Shown here piece after piece: positions 1 to 9,572 of a stretch of 64,000 nucleotides of DNA. Both the position numbers and the translations under genes were made by a program. The first letter of the stretch is position 1. The number at the start of each line of letters is the position of its first letter. The DNA lies in assembly GCA_964019655.1 (NCBI GenBank), contig CAXHTR010000005.1:1487945-1551944 (forward strand), given 5' to 3'. Source of the stretch: Perkinsela sp. pyNocScin1. Lineage: Eukaryota > Euglenozoa > Kinetoplastea > Prokinetoplastida > Perkinselidae. The notes below the pieces were generated by a model. The model saw only the letters and a list, made by a program, of their open reading frames with translations. It was not told the DNA's origin and did no database searches.

Positions 1-379
1 AATCGATCGTCCCGTGCAGAAGATTTCTGGAAACATCAAATTCGAGGAGTGCTGCGGGTAGCACGCCTGTGTCGAGCACCCCATGGAGATTGACATTATC
101 CATTAGGAACTCTGTGACGAGCGATGGAATGAACTCGAATGGAAACTGGGTCTCATCAAATTTGCTGAAGAAGGGCGGCGTGACGGTCACAACGCGATCA
201 TCTGCGACTCTGATGTGTCTCCACTCGCTGATGTCCTTAAAAAATCCGTTGCTGTCTTGCAGGCTTTTCTTTGACGATTCGTCCAAATTTGCAAAGAGCA
301 TTTCCATGAGTGCCTGGTCAGAGAGCGAGTCGTAGTCGAGGCGGCCGAGCGACGGGTCAGCAGCGAAGAGTGTGAGCAT
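1..379 (-). CDS. LRR protein, subtype A1, C-terminal part outside window
   Basis: The first 126 codons are present; the rest lies beyond the window edge. The protein starts with a hydrophobic stretch (MLTLFAAD), then the family cap GRLDYDSLSDQALMEML and an acidic/polar helix. The cap disulfide is missing: the usual C-x-W-x-x-x-x-C reads SEWRHIRVAD here. Next come the A1-specific FPFEFIPS segment and the first repeats (NLHGVLDTGVLP). The closest relatives in the window are the tandem A1 genes at 5527-10415 and the one at 34178. Probably a secreted or surface ligand-binding LRR protein (inference). Confidence 0.85.
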   Translation of the reverse strand, partial: MLTLFAADPSLGRLDYDSLSDQALMEMLFANLDESSKKSLQDSNGFFKDISEWRHIRVADDRVVTVTPPFFSKFDETQFPFEFIPSLVTEFLMDNVNLHGVLDTGVLPAALLEFDVSRNLLHGTID

Positions 380-707
380 TGATTGCTTCAATAGCCAATA
401 GTTGGAAAATAGCAAGAGACTGAACCGACACATTAGCATCACATGCATCTGAAAAGTTGACACGCATAAAAGGTGTTTGTTTTTATTGAACACACAGATA
501 TCCTTTAAAAACAACGTCTTTTTAAGTGCCTAGTGATCAGAATCAAAAGATTTATCCTTCTCTCGTCGCATCTTTTCAAAAGACCGATCATCAACTGTGA
601 TTAAAATCGACGAAAATTTGCCAAAGTCTTTGGCAAAGCAGTGCGCAACGTTAATTGTATAGCAACGATCCCTACCCTCCCTTTATCACACCCCCCTCAA
701 AGCAAAA
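380..707. other. Intergenic, no clear gene
   Basis: AT-rich spacer between two minus-strand LRR genes. A short minus-strand open frame without a start codon ends near 529 and contains ITVDDRSFEK, faintly like the family tail. I cannot support it as a gene. Confidence 0.4.
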
Positions 708-1448
708 CTACGCTATCTCTCTATACCGCCTCCCAAGCCGACGCTTTGCGTACTCTCCGAGATCCTCTGTCCGAACGCTGATGCGCGTGTCCGGCTTCTG
801 TCCCTTTTCCTCAATGACCTCGATTTTTATTTTACTCCGTGAGCATGTGAACCGTTCTAGGGACACAGGGAGCCTCTCGTTCGAGAACACAACCGCGGAG
901 ATTTGACTCCGCTCGGTGTGAATTTGCTTTATGTCTCTTGGGAGATTTTCGAGCACGAGTGTCCCCGTAAAATTATTTATCGACCCGTAAAAGTGTGTCA
1001 TCGGCGCCGGGAGCGCCGTCAGGTCGAGAGTTCCATCGACGCGGCACTGCGTGATGTTTATCGTCTCGAGGCCACGCGGCAGCATTTTCGTGCTAAAAAC
1101 ATGGGACGCTTTTCCATCGATGAGGTGGAAGCTTATGACAGTCGGTGGGATCCACGCGAGGCAGGCGGTGCGCTTTGGCTTTGTCGACGGCGACCAGTGG
1201 AGCTTTTGAATGATTGCATTCGAGCATTTCACGCCGATCCACGCGCACGGGTCGTGTACCTGTGCTTCATCCGTGACGAGGCCATCTCGCAAAAGCGTCT
1301 CGAACGTGAGCTCAAAGTCGTCGATGCGAAAGAACTTGTGCATGCATTTGATTTGAACAGCGCTGAAATCGTCAGTGCTCCTGTGGCGTTCTTCAGAGGT
1401 AGAGAGTTGGTGGAGGAGGCAGAATGAGAGAAAAATAGAGGTGCTCAT
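708..1448 (-). CDS. LRR protein, subtype C
   Basis: 246 residues. I start at the ATG giving MSTSIFLSFCLLHQ; an in-frame ATG ten codons upstream is possible but gives a polar start unlike the family. The cap holds the Cys pair C-A-W-I-G-V-K-C. A long spacer follows to W-I-P-P-T, and then about three repeats (VDGTLDLTALP; NNFTGTLVLENLP). The C-terminal 60 residues are strongly basic (EYAKRRLGRRYRE) and lack the VVDE-x-G-x-x-H tail. Relatives with the same cap and spacer are at 12896, 16365, 29330 and 30146. Role unknown; secretion is inferred. Confidence 0.8.
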   Translation of the reverse strand: MSTSIFLSFCLLHQLSTSEERHRSTDDFSAVQIKCMHKFFRIDDFELTFETLLRDGLVTDEAQVHDPCAWIGVKCSNAIIQKLHWSPSTKPKRTACLAWIPPTVISFHLIDGKASHVFSTKMLPRGLETINITQCRVDGTLDLTALPAPMTHFYGSINNFTGTLVLENLPRDIKQIHTERSQISAVVFSNERLPVSLERFTCSRSKIKIEVIEEKGQKPDTRISVRTEDLGEYAKRRLGRRYREIA

Positions 1449-1874
1449 TTTGTGTGTAGCTGAGAAAGTAAAGTGCACTGCATATGAAAGGAACTAAAAA
1501 TAATTGGTGGACGACTCAATTTATACAGCCCATATTGCTTAGCATATGAATATGCTAATGAATTCTTTTTCAGTATCTTGATGAAATCGGCCTGCATGAT
1601 GCGCCCTATCTGAGATGGACCCCGACCCCCAGGGCCACTCTAAATACGCATCTTTCTCCAAGTATTACTATGATAAGCTGTGGCGCACTTCCTCAGCAGT
1701 GGCGCACTACACACATATTCTCAAAGCCGCATTACAAACATATAAAGCCAAAAAATACATGAAATTGTTCAAGATCTGGCCTTCTCACTTTCTCACGCCT
1801 TTCTTTTTATAATTCGTGAATTATATATGCTCAAAATCTTTTCAGTCACTATTTGTGCGCAGCTACGCCAGATC
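1449..1874. other. Intergenic, no gene seen
   Basis: AT-rich spacer of about 430 bases between two minus-strand LRR genes. Short open frames on either strand have no recognisable family motif. Confidence 0.4.
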
Positions 1875-2758
1875 TCACCCCAGTATACTCTCCACGTGGC
1901 CACTCTTGTCTTTCATGCAAACGTAGGGCTTGTCAGCCTCGTCAACAACAGCAGTGATAGCATTTTTCTTCACTTTCACTGCGCTCTTTGCCGCTCGGCA
2001 GACGATTGCTGTCCCTGAGAGCTGATTCCGACACACGTTGAGGTTGACAAGCTTCAAGGGTGCCACTTTTACGATGAATTCGCCGCAAAACGCATTTTCC
2101 TGGAGAGCCAGGTCTTCGAGTGTGCCTGGCAAACTCTTCAGCGAAATTTCCCCACTGAAATAGTTTTCTTCCAGGCGGAGATTTCTGAGCGCACTCGGGA
2201 GCATATCGAGCCGGACACTCCCAGAAAACTTGCACTTGCTCAGATCAAGAGAGTAAAGAGAGTCTGGCAGCTGTGTCAAGTCGACGCTCCCACAAAATCC
2301 GTTCTCCTGTATGTCAAGCCCTTCGAGCGTTCTCGGCAACGCTGTCAGGTCTGCGCTCCCCGTAAGCTCATTGGTTGAAATATCACAATCTCGCAGATGC
2401 GGTGGGAGCGTTCGAAAGTTCACTTCACCTTCAAAATCGTTGCATGGGACACAGAAGGATTCAAGATTGCTTGGGAGCGCAGCAGTGTTGAGCGGACCTG
2501 TCGCACCGTCGCCGAAAAGCCGAAAGACCCGAACAGATCAAACTGGATAGATGTGACGTTTTTGTTCTCGTCACACTCGACATCGGGCCAGCTGCAGACT
2601 TCGAGGAACTCGTTGGTCGATTTGCATGTGAATTCATTGTACTTTAGTGCTTCATGGAGATTTTCGATAAGCATTTCCATCAGCTGTTGTTGAGAGAGTG
2701 AAGAGATGTCGAAGCGGCCAAGGGAAGGGTCAGCAGTGAGCGCAGTGAAGAAAGACAT
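1875..2758 (-). pseudogene. LRR gene, subtype A, broken by one frameshift
   Basis: The start (MSFFTALTADPSLGRF) and the cap with C-S-W-P-D-V-E-C lie in one frame down to about 2500. The repeats then continue in another frame: the stretch reading GPLNTAALPSNLESF is in the frame of the downstream part, which runs through about six more LRRs to the stop at 1875. One base gained or lost near 2500-2520 explains this. The downstream part is otherwise intact, including the tail-like ITAVVDEADKP, so the break is recent, a sequencing error, or (least likely) a programmed shift. Confidence 0.8.
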
Positions 2759-3203
2759 TATAGGCAGATGTAGAGAGGAAAAGTTGGGGATTAAATAGAA
2801 CTGAAGCAACTTTGTTTCTCTGATGGGACCTGAGGGGTGAACACCTTTTTATTTTTTCAAGCTACCTTTGACATACTTCATGAGCTTGAAACACTGCCTT
2901 TTTGAATCAAAGGCTATGGTTGCGCTTCTATTTTTCAAAATAAGACTACATTATTCCTATAAAGTTCAGTATTCCTGCAGCAAGTCTTGAGCGGCATGGG
3001 CTTAATTGCTCAGCGAAACAGAGTGCATAAGCGGGTGATTCGACGCAATAAATCTCTGTACACGCCATATTTTTGAAGAGTAATCCTGATGGCGGGGTCG
3101 GCAGAATAAAGGACGTTAAGAGCATTTGAATGTCATTCGAACTCTTTTTTTAACGAAAATTTCCACATTTTAACTTGCTGCGTATTCTTGGAAGCAAGCA
3201 CAC
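2759..3203. other. Intergenic, no gene seen
   Basis: AT-rich, no sustained open frame on either strand. It ends at a small LRR N-terminal remnant. Confidence 0.4.
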
Positions 3204-3263
3204 TCAATGCGATTCGATTCTGCCGAAAGATGATTCTGCGGCGAAGAGTGTAGGCATGGCCAT
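3204..3263 (-). pseudogene. Solitary LRR N-terminal remnant
   Basis: A 19-codon open frame reads MAMPTLFAAESSFGRIESH and then a stop. It matches the family start (short hydrophobic run, AA-[DE], S-x-GRI) and nothing of the rest follows. Too short to be functional as read. Confidence 0.6.
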
Positions 3264-3387
3264 CTGAGATTAAAATAGAAAAATATTTCGTTTGAAATTC
3301 GGGCCAATAATTCGGGAGCGTGGCAATATCAAAAATGATAATGTTATAGAATGCGAATGATCACAAGCGCTGAAGGCACAAAGCAAT

Positions 3388-4020
3388 CTACAGCGTCACC
3401 CGGTCCCTTCCAGATTCGTCCTGCAGCACAACTGCCTTAATGCGACAATATTGGAGTGATATGCGGACGTTTTTTGGCATTGTACCTATTTGAACTTCCT
3501 CCTGCTTGATGCTCCACTCCTCAATCGTCACCTCTGCCATCGCCACCGGCAGGTCAACTATGTCGCATAGCCCCACGATGTTGTTCGCTTTGAAGACGAC
3601 TTTCGTCATAGACTGCGGCAAATGCCGCAGGTCGAGCGTCCCTGTGAGCTCGCAGCTGTTGCCTTCGAGGCTCTTGATGGTATCTGGCAGCTGCGTCAGG
3701 TCCACGTCCCCGCGAAGCGGCTCGTTCAGCGCGAAAAACGCTGTGAGGAGCGGTGGCATCATCGTAAAGTCTATCGTTCCCTCTACAGTGGTCCAAAGCG
3801 GCATCCACGATATCTTGTCGATGCGATCTTCTGCGCCACAGTACACGCCCTCCCACGTGCAGGCGTCATTTGGGTCGCCTTTGATCATGGTCCCAAGAAT
3901 TTTTGGATTTCTTGGAGTAAAGAAGAGGTGCATCATCTGGGTGTCATCGAGCATGGACTTGTCAAAGCGGCCGGGGTCTGCAGCTTTGAGGCTTTGGAGT
4001 GTGCTCAGCAGAAAGTGCAT
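3388..4020 (-). CDS. LRR protein, intermediate between subtypes A and C
   Basis: 210 residues. Start MHFLLSTLQSLKAADPGRFD, then a Met-rich helix where other members have LMEML. The Cys pair is intact (C-T-W-E-G-V-Y-C). The next segment carries W-M-P-L-W and MMPPLL, like subtype C. About three recognisable repeats follow (LRGDVDLTQLP, LTGTLDLRHLP, IVGLCDIVDLP). The tail is shortened to IKAVVLQDESGRDRVTL, a variant of the VVDE-x-G tail. At about two thirds of the usual length it may be a reduced member, but the frame is uninterrupted. Confidence 0.8.
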   Translation of the reverse strand: MHFLLSTLQSLKAADPGRFDKSMLDDTQMMHLFFTPRNPKILGTMIKGDPNDACTWEGVYCGAEDRIDKISWMPLWTTVEGTIDFTMMPPLLTAFFALNEPLRGDVDLTQLPDTIKSLEGNSCELTGTLDLRHLPQSMTKVVFKANNIVGLCDIVDLPVAMAEVTIEEWSIKQEEVQIGTMPKNVRISLQYCRIKAVVLQDESGRDRVTL

Positions 4021-4218
4021 TTGAATTCAGAAATGGGGCTGGAATGGAAAGGTATGAGTGATCTACGGAAAAGCGTTTGTCTGTTACAAAATTGCGACAA
4101 TATGCATTTATAAATATCCCTTGATCCGATTGGATCAAGATATCTATAATTTGATTCTTCACGAGTGTCACAGGCACTCTGTTGGTGCTCATACAACTCA
4201 AATTTACTCCACGGACTT

Positions 4219-5193
4219 TTATGTCTTCAGATGGGCTTCACTCACTTTCTCTCCATTTTCATCGACGATTGCAGTGATTCCACTGTTTCCTTTCCAATGT
4301 ACGAAAGCAGAGACACTCGCGTGCAGCACTGCTTCCCCACTAAAATTATTCCCGCGAACATCCAAAAACGTCAGACTTTTATGCGGAAAGGCGATGACCA
4401 AACTTCCAGAGAGCTCATTGTCTTCGAGGCGCATCGCCTGCATGCCCGGCGGTAGCGAATCGAAGCAAACACTGCCTGTGAGCGAATTTCCAGATAAGTC
4501 AAGCTCCTCAAGCGACTGCGGCAGATTTTGGAGTGCGATACCACCCACAAACGCGTTTTGCCTCGCGTAGAGGCCCTTGAGGCTGCTGCCTGCGAGTTCT
4601 TTGAGATGTATCTCTCCTGTAAATTTATTGGATGAAATATTGAGATAGTGCAGCGACGCTGGCAGTGAGTGAAGCGACACACTACCCGAAAATTCGTTCT
4701 CCGCAATCTCAATTAAAATGATTTGGCTCGGGAGACTGGAGAAATCGCAGCTTCCATAAAACTTATTGCCCACGATGTTCAGTTCCATGAGCGTTGTAGG
4801 CAGCGCAGTCATATCGACCTCGCCGGCTATAGACGTTTCCAGAATGACGAGGCTGCGAAGATTCTTTGGGAGCTTCGAGACATCCAGACTGCCATGCACT
4901 GCTCCAAACTCAATGCTGATCGAAATGAGCGCCTGTGGGAGGGCTTCGAAGGTAAGCGTGCCTGTCAGCATACTATTGCAATAAATCTTGATGACGCGAC
5001 CCTCTGCGTCACACCGCACGCAGCTCCAGCTACAAACATCGATGAAATCGCCTTCACTGTCTTGGAACATTTCTCGGCTGAGTGGGTCTGCTTCAGCGAC
5101 AAAGAGCTCCATCAGCATCTGGTCGGAGAGAGAACCGGCGGGGCATCGGCCGAGCATACTGTCGGCTGTTTGGAAGTAGATGAAAGCGTTCAT
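4219..5193 (-). CDS. LRR protein, subtype A
   Basis: 324 residues. Start MNAFIYFQTADSMLGR, followed by SLSDQMLMELF and the cap C-S-W-S-C-V-R-C with an extra cysteine. About nine near-canonical repeats follow, for example NEFSGSVSLHSLP, NKFTGEIHLKELA and NSLTGSVCFDSLP. It ends with ITAIVDENGEKV, the family tail. One repeat carries a short insertion (ELAGSSLKGLYARQN). Among the best-preserved members of the left block. No transmembrane segment after the start; secretion inferred. Confidence 0.88.
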   Translation of the reverse strand: MNAFIYFQTADSMLGRCPAGSLSDQMLMELFVAEADPLSREMFQDSEGDFIDVCSWSCVRCDAEGRVIKIYCNSMLTGTLTFEALPQALISISIEFGAVHGSLDVSKLPKNLRSLVILETSIAGEVDMTALPTTLMELNIVGNKFYGSCDFSSLPSQIILIEIAENEFSGSVSLHSLPASLHYLNISSNKFTGEIHLKELAGSSLKGLYARQNAFVGGIALQNLPQSLEELDLSGNSLTGSVCFDSLPPGMQAMRLEDNELSGSLVIAFPHKSLTFLDVRGNNFSGEAVLHASVSAFVHWKGNSGITAIVDENGEKVSEAHLKT

Positions 5194-5526
5194 TATATCA
5201 AGATAAGTGAAAGAAGAAGTAAAATTTTATATATTATTCGTGCGCGGCCAGGAACTGAATATATCTGTAACCGAGCTCCCATTACTTCTCCTTAGTACAA
5301 GTATCATTCTACAAACTGATCAAGCCAAAATCTGGGTGATAGATGTCATTTGCGTCGCGGTTTTCCAAGACTGCGGCAGGCCTGCTCTATATCTTGATAA
5401 TAATCAAAGCGCAAATCTGTTGGACATTGACAAGGCAGAGATTTTAGTCTTTTCTATCTGTAATCATTCTACTCAATATTCATTTCTATAGATATTCATT
5501 GTCGCACCTTTACTCAAGGTGAACGC
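5194..5526. other. Intergenic, no gene seen
   Basis: AT-rich spacer of about 330 bases between two minus-strand LRR genes. A plus-strand open frame from about 5207 has no family motif and runs against the direction of the whole block. Confidence 0.4.
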
Positions 5527-6381
5527 CTACCATGGGTGGTGGTTGGCCAATATCCGTGCATTCCATGCGTGCTCACTTCCATCTGCATCGACCACTGATG
5601 TGACAGCATCGCAATAAAGCGAAAAGGTCATTTCTCCCGCTGATTTTGATAGAATAATTTTCTCACTTATTGCATTCAACGAAACGTCGACCTTACGCAA
5701 CGCTGCCGGGAAGGAAAGCATACGGAAATCACCTGAAAATGAGTTCTCACCTAAATGGATCGCTTGCATGGACGTTGGAAGCTTCTCAATACTGATAGAC
5801 CCCGTAAAATAGTTTTGATCGATGCGTAATTCCTTCATTCCGCGTGGTAAGCTGTTGAGCTTAAGCTCACCAGAAAATTTATTTCTAAAAGCTCTCAATA
5901 TAATGAGCGGCTCTGGAAGCGCATCGAGCGCGCAACTTCCATCGAAAAAATTTTCGGAAAGGTATATTTCCTTGAGGGATCGCGGGAATTCTTTGAAGCG
6001 CAGTGACCCTGCAAGTGCGTTCTCAGAGACGTCAAATATTTCGAGGTGACGGGGTAAAAGTGACGTTTCCAGTGTTCCTTTGAGACCAGCATACACAGCT
6101 TTGAAACTGACAACGAGCGCAGGAATGAACTTGAATTCGAATGGCCCTGTGAAGCAGTAATCCTTGAACTCAATGCTTGCCACATGCTCATCATTCTCAT
6201 GAAGATTTACGCCTGGCCAATCGACGATATCAAGGAAATTCCCGCTTGAGTCTTCAAAAACCCTCTTACTCTGTTCGAACATTCCACCAATGAGCATCTC
6301 CATCAGAGCTCGGTCAGAGAGCGAATGATAGTCAAGTCGCCCGAGGGCTGGGTCAGCCGAAGGAAGCACAGTGAACAGCAT
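5527..6381 (-). CDS. LRR protein, subtype A1
   Basis: 284 residues, first transcribed-order neighbour of a tandem group of five close paralogues (5527-10415). Start MLFTVLPSADPALGR, then LDYHSLSDRALMEML. The cap keeps W-P-G-V but both cysteines are gone (VDWPGVNLH), so it cannot form the usual cap disulfide. About eight repeats follow. The tail reads VTSVVDADGSEHAWN, the A1 version with H-x-W. Gene spacing is about 250 bp, as for its neighbours. Confidence 0.87.
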   Translation of the reverse strand: MLFTVLPSADPALGRLDYHSLSDRALMEMLIGGMFEQSKRVFEDSSGNFLDIVDWPGVNLHENDEHVASIEFKDYCFTGPFEFKFIPALVVSFKAVYAGLKGTLETSLLPRHLEIFDVSENALAGSLRFKEFPRSLKEIYLSENFFDGSCALDALPEPLIILRAFRNKFSGELKLNSLPRGMKELRIDQNYFTGSISIEKLPTSMQAIHLGENSFSGDFRMLSFPAALRKVDVSLNAISEKIILSKSAGEMTFSLYCDAVTSVVDADGSEHAWNARILANHHPW

Positions 6382-6629
6382 TGGAAAAGATCTACAAAAG
6401 AGAAGTCAAAGATTTTGAAAAGGCGTTACTTTGCATGTATCATTTCACACCCAAGACACAAAGCATTTGAAAGCAGCTGAAAATGTTGGTCGTTCTGTGC
6501 TTACAAAAAATATTTCGTCCGCTTCGATGAAGAAGTGGACGGCGCTTCCAGAGCCAAATGCTTTCCGAAGGCTTCTAAATTCTACTCATTCATATTTTTT
6601 CTATAAGTGTCACCAGGCTCTGCAATATT

Positions 6630-7469
6630 TCAGTGCATCGCGATGTCTTCATGCCACGCATGCCTGTCCCCATCTTCATCGACCACTGACGATATGCCAT
6701 CGATCAGTATGTCAAAGTGCATCATGCCAGGGGCTTTTGAAAGCACAGCCTTGTCGCTGAAAGAATTCTCTGAGAGATCTACCTCTATGAGGCTCTCTGG
6801 GAACGAGCACATACGAAAATCCCCCAAAAATTGGTTTCCACTCAGATCGATTTTCTCTATAGACTCCGGCAATCGCTCAATATTGATAGATCCTGTGAGC
6901 GCATTGCCTCTGAGCATCAGGTCCTTCAGCACTGGTGGGAGGGTATTCAGTTCGATTTCTCCTGTGAAAGCATTGGAACTTGCGTCAAAGTCGAGGAGGG
7001 ACTGTGGAAGGTCCGCGAGCACTAAACTCCCACTCAGCGCATTGTGAAACACAAAAATGCTCTTCATATCGCGCGGAAAGGCCCTCAGGTTGAGCGTCCC
7101 GTAAATCTTGTTGACAGAGACATCGAGAACCAAAAGCACATTTGGCAGATTACCTGCATCGAGTGTCCCATGGAGGTTACAATCCTCTGCTTCGAATGTG
7201 TTCACGCACGGTGGGATGTACTCGAAAGGGAATGGCTTGTCAGTGAAGGTCATCCATGATAAATGGACATACACAACACGATCATCGACGTATCCAGTGT
7301 TTTCCCACTCGCTTACATCCAGAAAGTCCCCATCGCTATCTTGATACGCTCTTTTTTCTTCTTCTTTCATTCCGTCGATGAGTATCTCCATCAGCGCTTG
7401 ATCAGAAAGGGAATGATAGTCGAGCCGGCCGATAGAAGGATCTGCAGCGAAAAGAAGAGCACAGGGCAT
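6630..7469 (-). CDS. LRR protein, subtype A1
   Basis: 279 residues from the ATG giving MPCALLFAADPSIGR. The frame is open for 41 codons upstream, but that extension is unlike any relative. The cap has SEWENTGYVDD with no cysteines. The A1 segment FPFEYIPP is present. Repeats such as CNLHGTLDAGNLP, NKIYGTLNLRAFP and NAFTGEIELNTLP follow, with tail ISSVVDEDGDRHAWH. Adjacent paralogues at 5527 and 7629 share the same architecture, so this is a local tandem duplicate. Confidence 0.87.
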   Translation of the reverse strand: MPCALLFAADPSIGRLDYHSLSDQALMEILIDGMKEEEKRAYQDSDGDFLDVSEWENTGYVDDRVVYVHLSWMTFTDKPFPFEYIPPCVNTFEAEDCNLHGTLDAGNLPNVLLVLDVSVNKIYGTLNLRAFPRDMKSIFVFHNALSGSLVLADLPQSLLDFDASSNAFTGEIELNTLPPVLKDLMLRGNALTGSINIERLPESIEKIDLSGNQFLGDFRMCSFPESLIEVDLSENSFSDKAVLSKAPGMMHFDILIDGISSVVDEDGDRHAWHEDIAMH

Positions 7470-7628
7470 TTGCGAATAATTCTCAGATAAGAGAAAATTA
7501 AGAAAGTGTGTTATGTCGACGCAGTGCTCGCATATCACGATGATTAAATTTCTGCTTCGTTGCGATGAAAATTCGATTTTAATTGAGCCCACTTGTTTGT
7601 AGAAAACATTTTGAAGAACTTTGCGCCC

Positions 7629-8471
7629 CTATACACGAACAATTTCCTCATGCCACTCGTGCTTCTCGTCATCTTCATCAACGACCATCGAAACATTTTG
7701 TATCTTCAGCTCAAAGTGCATCTTTTTAGTGGCCTTCCGGAGTACAGCCTTTGAACTGAAATCATTTCTTGAAAAATCAACAAAGCGCAAGGTCACAGGA
7801 AACTGCAGCATGGAGAATCTGCCATTGAATTTGTTCCCACGCAAGCTGATGCTTCGGATAGAGCTCGGCAACAGTTCAATATGAATAGACCCCGATAGCG
7901 CATTATCAGCGATCCAAAGCTCTTCGAGCGCAGGTGGAAGGTCATTGAGGGATATTTTCCCACTGAATTCATTATTGTTTGCACTAAAACTGGTGAGGGT
8001 ATCTGGAAGATCGGACAGTACGAGGCTCCCAATAAATAAATTTTCCGACATGAGAACTCTCCGCAAACGCCGTGGAAACATCGCACAGTTGAGAGTCCCA
8101 TGCAGTGAATTCTTAAAAGCATAGAAAATTTCCAGCTGTGGCGGCAAAATCTCGGTGTTGAGAGTTCCATGGAGGCTGCAGCCGTACGCCTGTAAATCTG
8201 TGACCCGATCTGGGATGAACTGAAATGCGAACTGCTTATCCGTGAATTGTATTCCGCTGACAGCTATCTTGTGCACACGAGAATCTTTTGAGCACGTGAC
8301 TCTGGGCCACTCGCACACATCGAGAAAGTTTCCGTTCTCGTCTTGAAAATTCTGCTTAAGCCCTTCTTCGACGCCGTCAACAACCATCTCCATCAGGGCC
8401 TGGTCAGAGAGTGAATCATAGTCGAGGCGTCCAAGGGCAGGGTCAATGCTGAGAAAAGTCGAGCGAAGCAT
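7629..8471 (-). CDS. LRR protein, subtype A1
   Basis: 280 residues. The first ATG in this frame gives MLRSTFLSIDPALGR; the frame is open further upstream but without an ATG. It is the only member of the tandem A1 group that keeps both cap cysteines (C-E-W-P-R-V-T-C). The A1 segment reads FAFQFIPD. About eight repeats follow, then VSMVVDEDDEKHEWH. The 5' coding region around LDYDSLSDQALMEM is almost identical in DNA to that of the gene at 8583, suggesting recent exchange. Confidence 0.87.
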   Translation of the reverse strand: MLRSTFLSIDPALGRLDYDSLSDQALMEMVVDGVEEGLKQNFQDENGNFLDVCEWPRVTCSKDSRVHKIAVSGIQFTDKQFAFQFIPDRVTDLQAYGCSLHGTLNTEILPPQLEIFYAFKNSLHGTLNCAMFPRRLRRVLMSENLFIGSLVLSDLPDTLTSFSANNNEFSGKISLNDLPPALEELWIADNALSGSIHIELLPSSIRSISLRGNKFNGRFSMLQFPVTLRFVDFSRNDFSSKAVLRKATKKMHFELKIQNVSMVVDEDDEKHEWHEEIVRV

Positions 8472-8582
8472 TCGTATTATTGGAGAGGCTGCAGACAAAA
8501 ATTATGTGAGGCATATCGAATTTTGAAGGACTGAGCGCACAATATATATTCTTCGTGCATTATCGCATGATGTCATGTACTC

Positions 8583-9449
8583 CTATAACTGCACCCGGAA
8601 TCGGAACTGAACATGTGCGATACGCTCATGCCAGTAGTGCTGATCACCATTTTCGTCCACAGCCTGCGAAAAGTTGTCTATCTCCAGATTGAATTTCATT
8701 GCGCCACTAATCTTCGGAAGGACAACTTTTCCACTGAGTGGGTTTCCTGTGATATCGACGAGGCGGAGGCTGTCAGGGAACGAACGCATGTGGGAATCAC
8801 CCGAAAATTTGTTCCCATTCAAGTCGAGGGTTTCAATCGAATTTGGCAATTTTTCAATATTGATGGAACCTGTAAGCGAATTATCGTGCGCCCACAGACC
8901 CACGAGTGCTGGCGGAAGACCATTCAATGGCATTTCTCCACTAAATTTATTAGATCCAGCGTCAAAGTAGATGAGCGACCGAGGGAGATCGGAAAGCACT
9001 AAGCTCCCGCAAAAAGCATTTTCAGCGATTGTCAAAGTCTCCAAATTTCGTGGGAAACCTTTAAAATTGAGAGGCCCGTGCAGGTTATTTATGGAAATAT
9101 CAAACTGCACGATGTTTTCAGGGATAACAGCTGTGTCTAGTGTTCCATGTAGATTACAATCGAAAGCTACAAAGAGAATGGCTTGCGGTGGAATGAATTG
9201 GAACGGAAACTGCTTCTCTGTAAATTTGAAATTGACAAGGTCGACCTTTGCCACACGGCCCTCATCAGAGAACTCGATGCAGTCCCACTCGCTGACGTCG
9301 AGAAAGTTTCCGCTTTCATCTTTTAGGCCTTTTTTAGACCTGTTCCGCATGCCGTCAATGAGCATCTCCATCAGGGCCTGGTCAGAGAGTGAATCATAGT
9401 CGAGGCGGCCAAGGGCTGGGTCAACACATAGAAGTACAGCGGTGAACAT
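8583..9449 (-). CDS. LRR protein, subtype A1
   Basis: 288 residues. Start MFTAVLLCVDPALGR, then LDYDSLSDQALMEML. In the cap the tryptophan is kept but the cysteines are not in place (SEWDCIEFSDE). FPFQFIPP, the CNLHGTLDTAVIP repeat and about seven further repeats follow. The tail is modified (FSQAVDENGDQHYWHE) and extended by a short basic end (FRFRVQL). Middle of the A1 tandem group. Confidence 0.87.
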   Translation of the reverse strand: MFTAVLLCVDPALGRLDYDSLSDQALMEMLIDGMRNRSKKGLKDESGNFLDVSEWDCIEFSDEGRVAKVDLVNFKFTEKQFPFQFIPPQAILFVAFDCNLHGTLDTAVIPENIVQFDISINNLHGPLNFKGFPRNLETLTIAENAFCGSLVLSDLPRSLIYFDAGSNKFSGEMPLNGLPPALVGLWAHDNSLTGSINIEKLPNSIETLDLNGNKFSGDSHMRSFPDSLRLVDITGNPLSGKVVLPKISGAMKFNLEIDNFSQAVDENGDQHYWHERIAHVQFRFRVQL

Positions 9450-9572
9450 TTTTACACTATTTGAGATTCAGCGAGAAGTGAAAAGAGTATACTGAGAAGG
9501 AGACAAGCTTCGCCCTTTCTAAGATATATCTTTTCGTATTCAGATATCAGATCATCAATTCACTGTTTTCCC

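Noticed and set aside
2480-2530. Programmed ribosomal frameshift in the 1875-2758 gene
   Set aside because: No slippery heptamer could be recognised and no relative has a frame change there.
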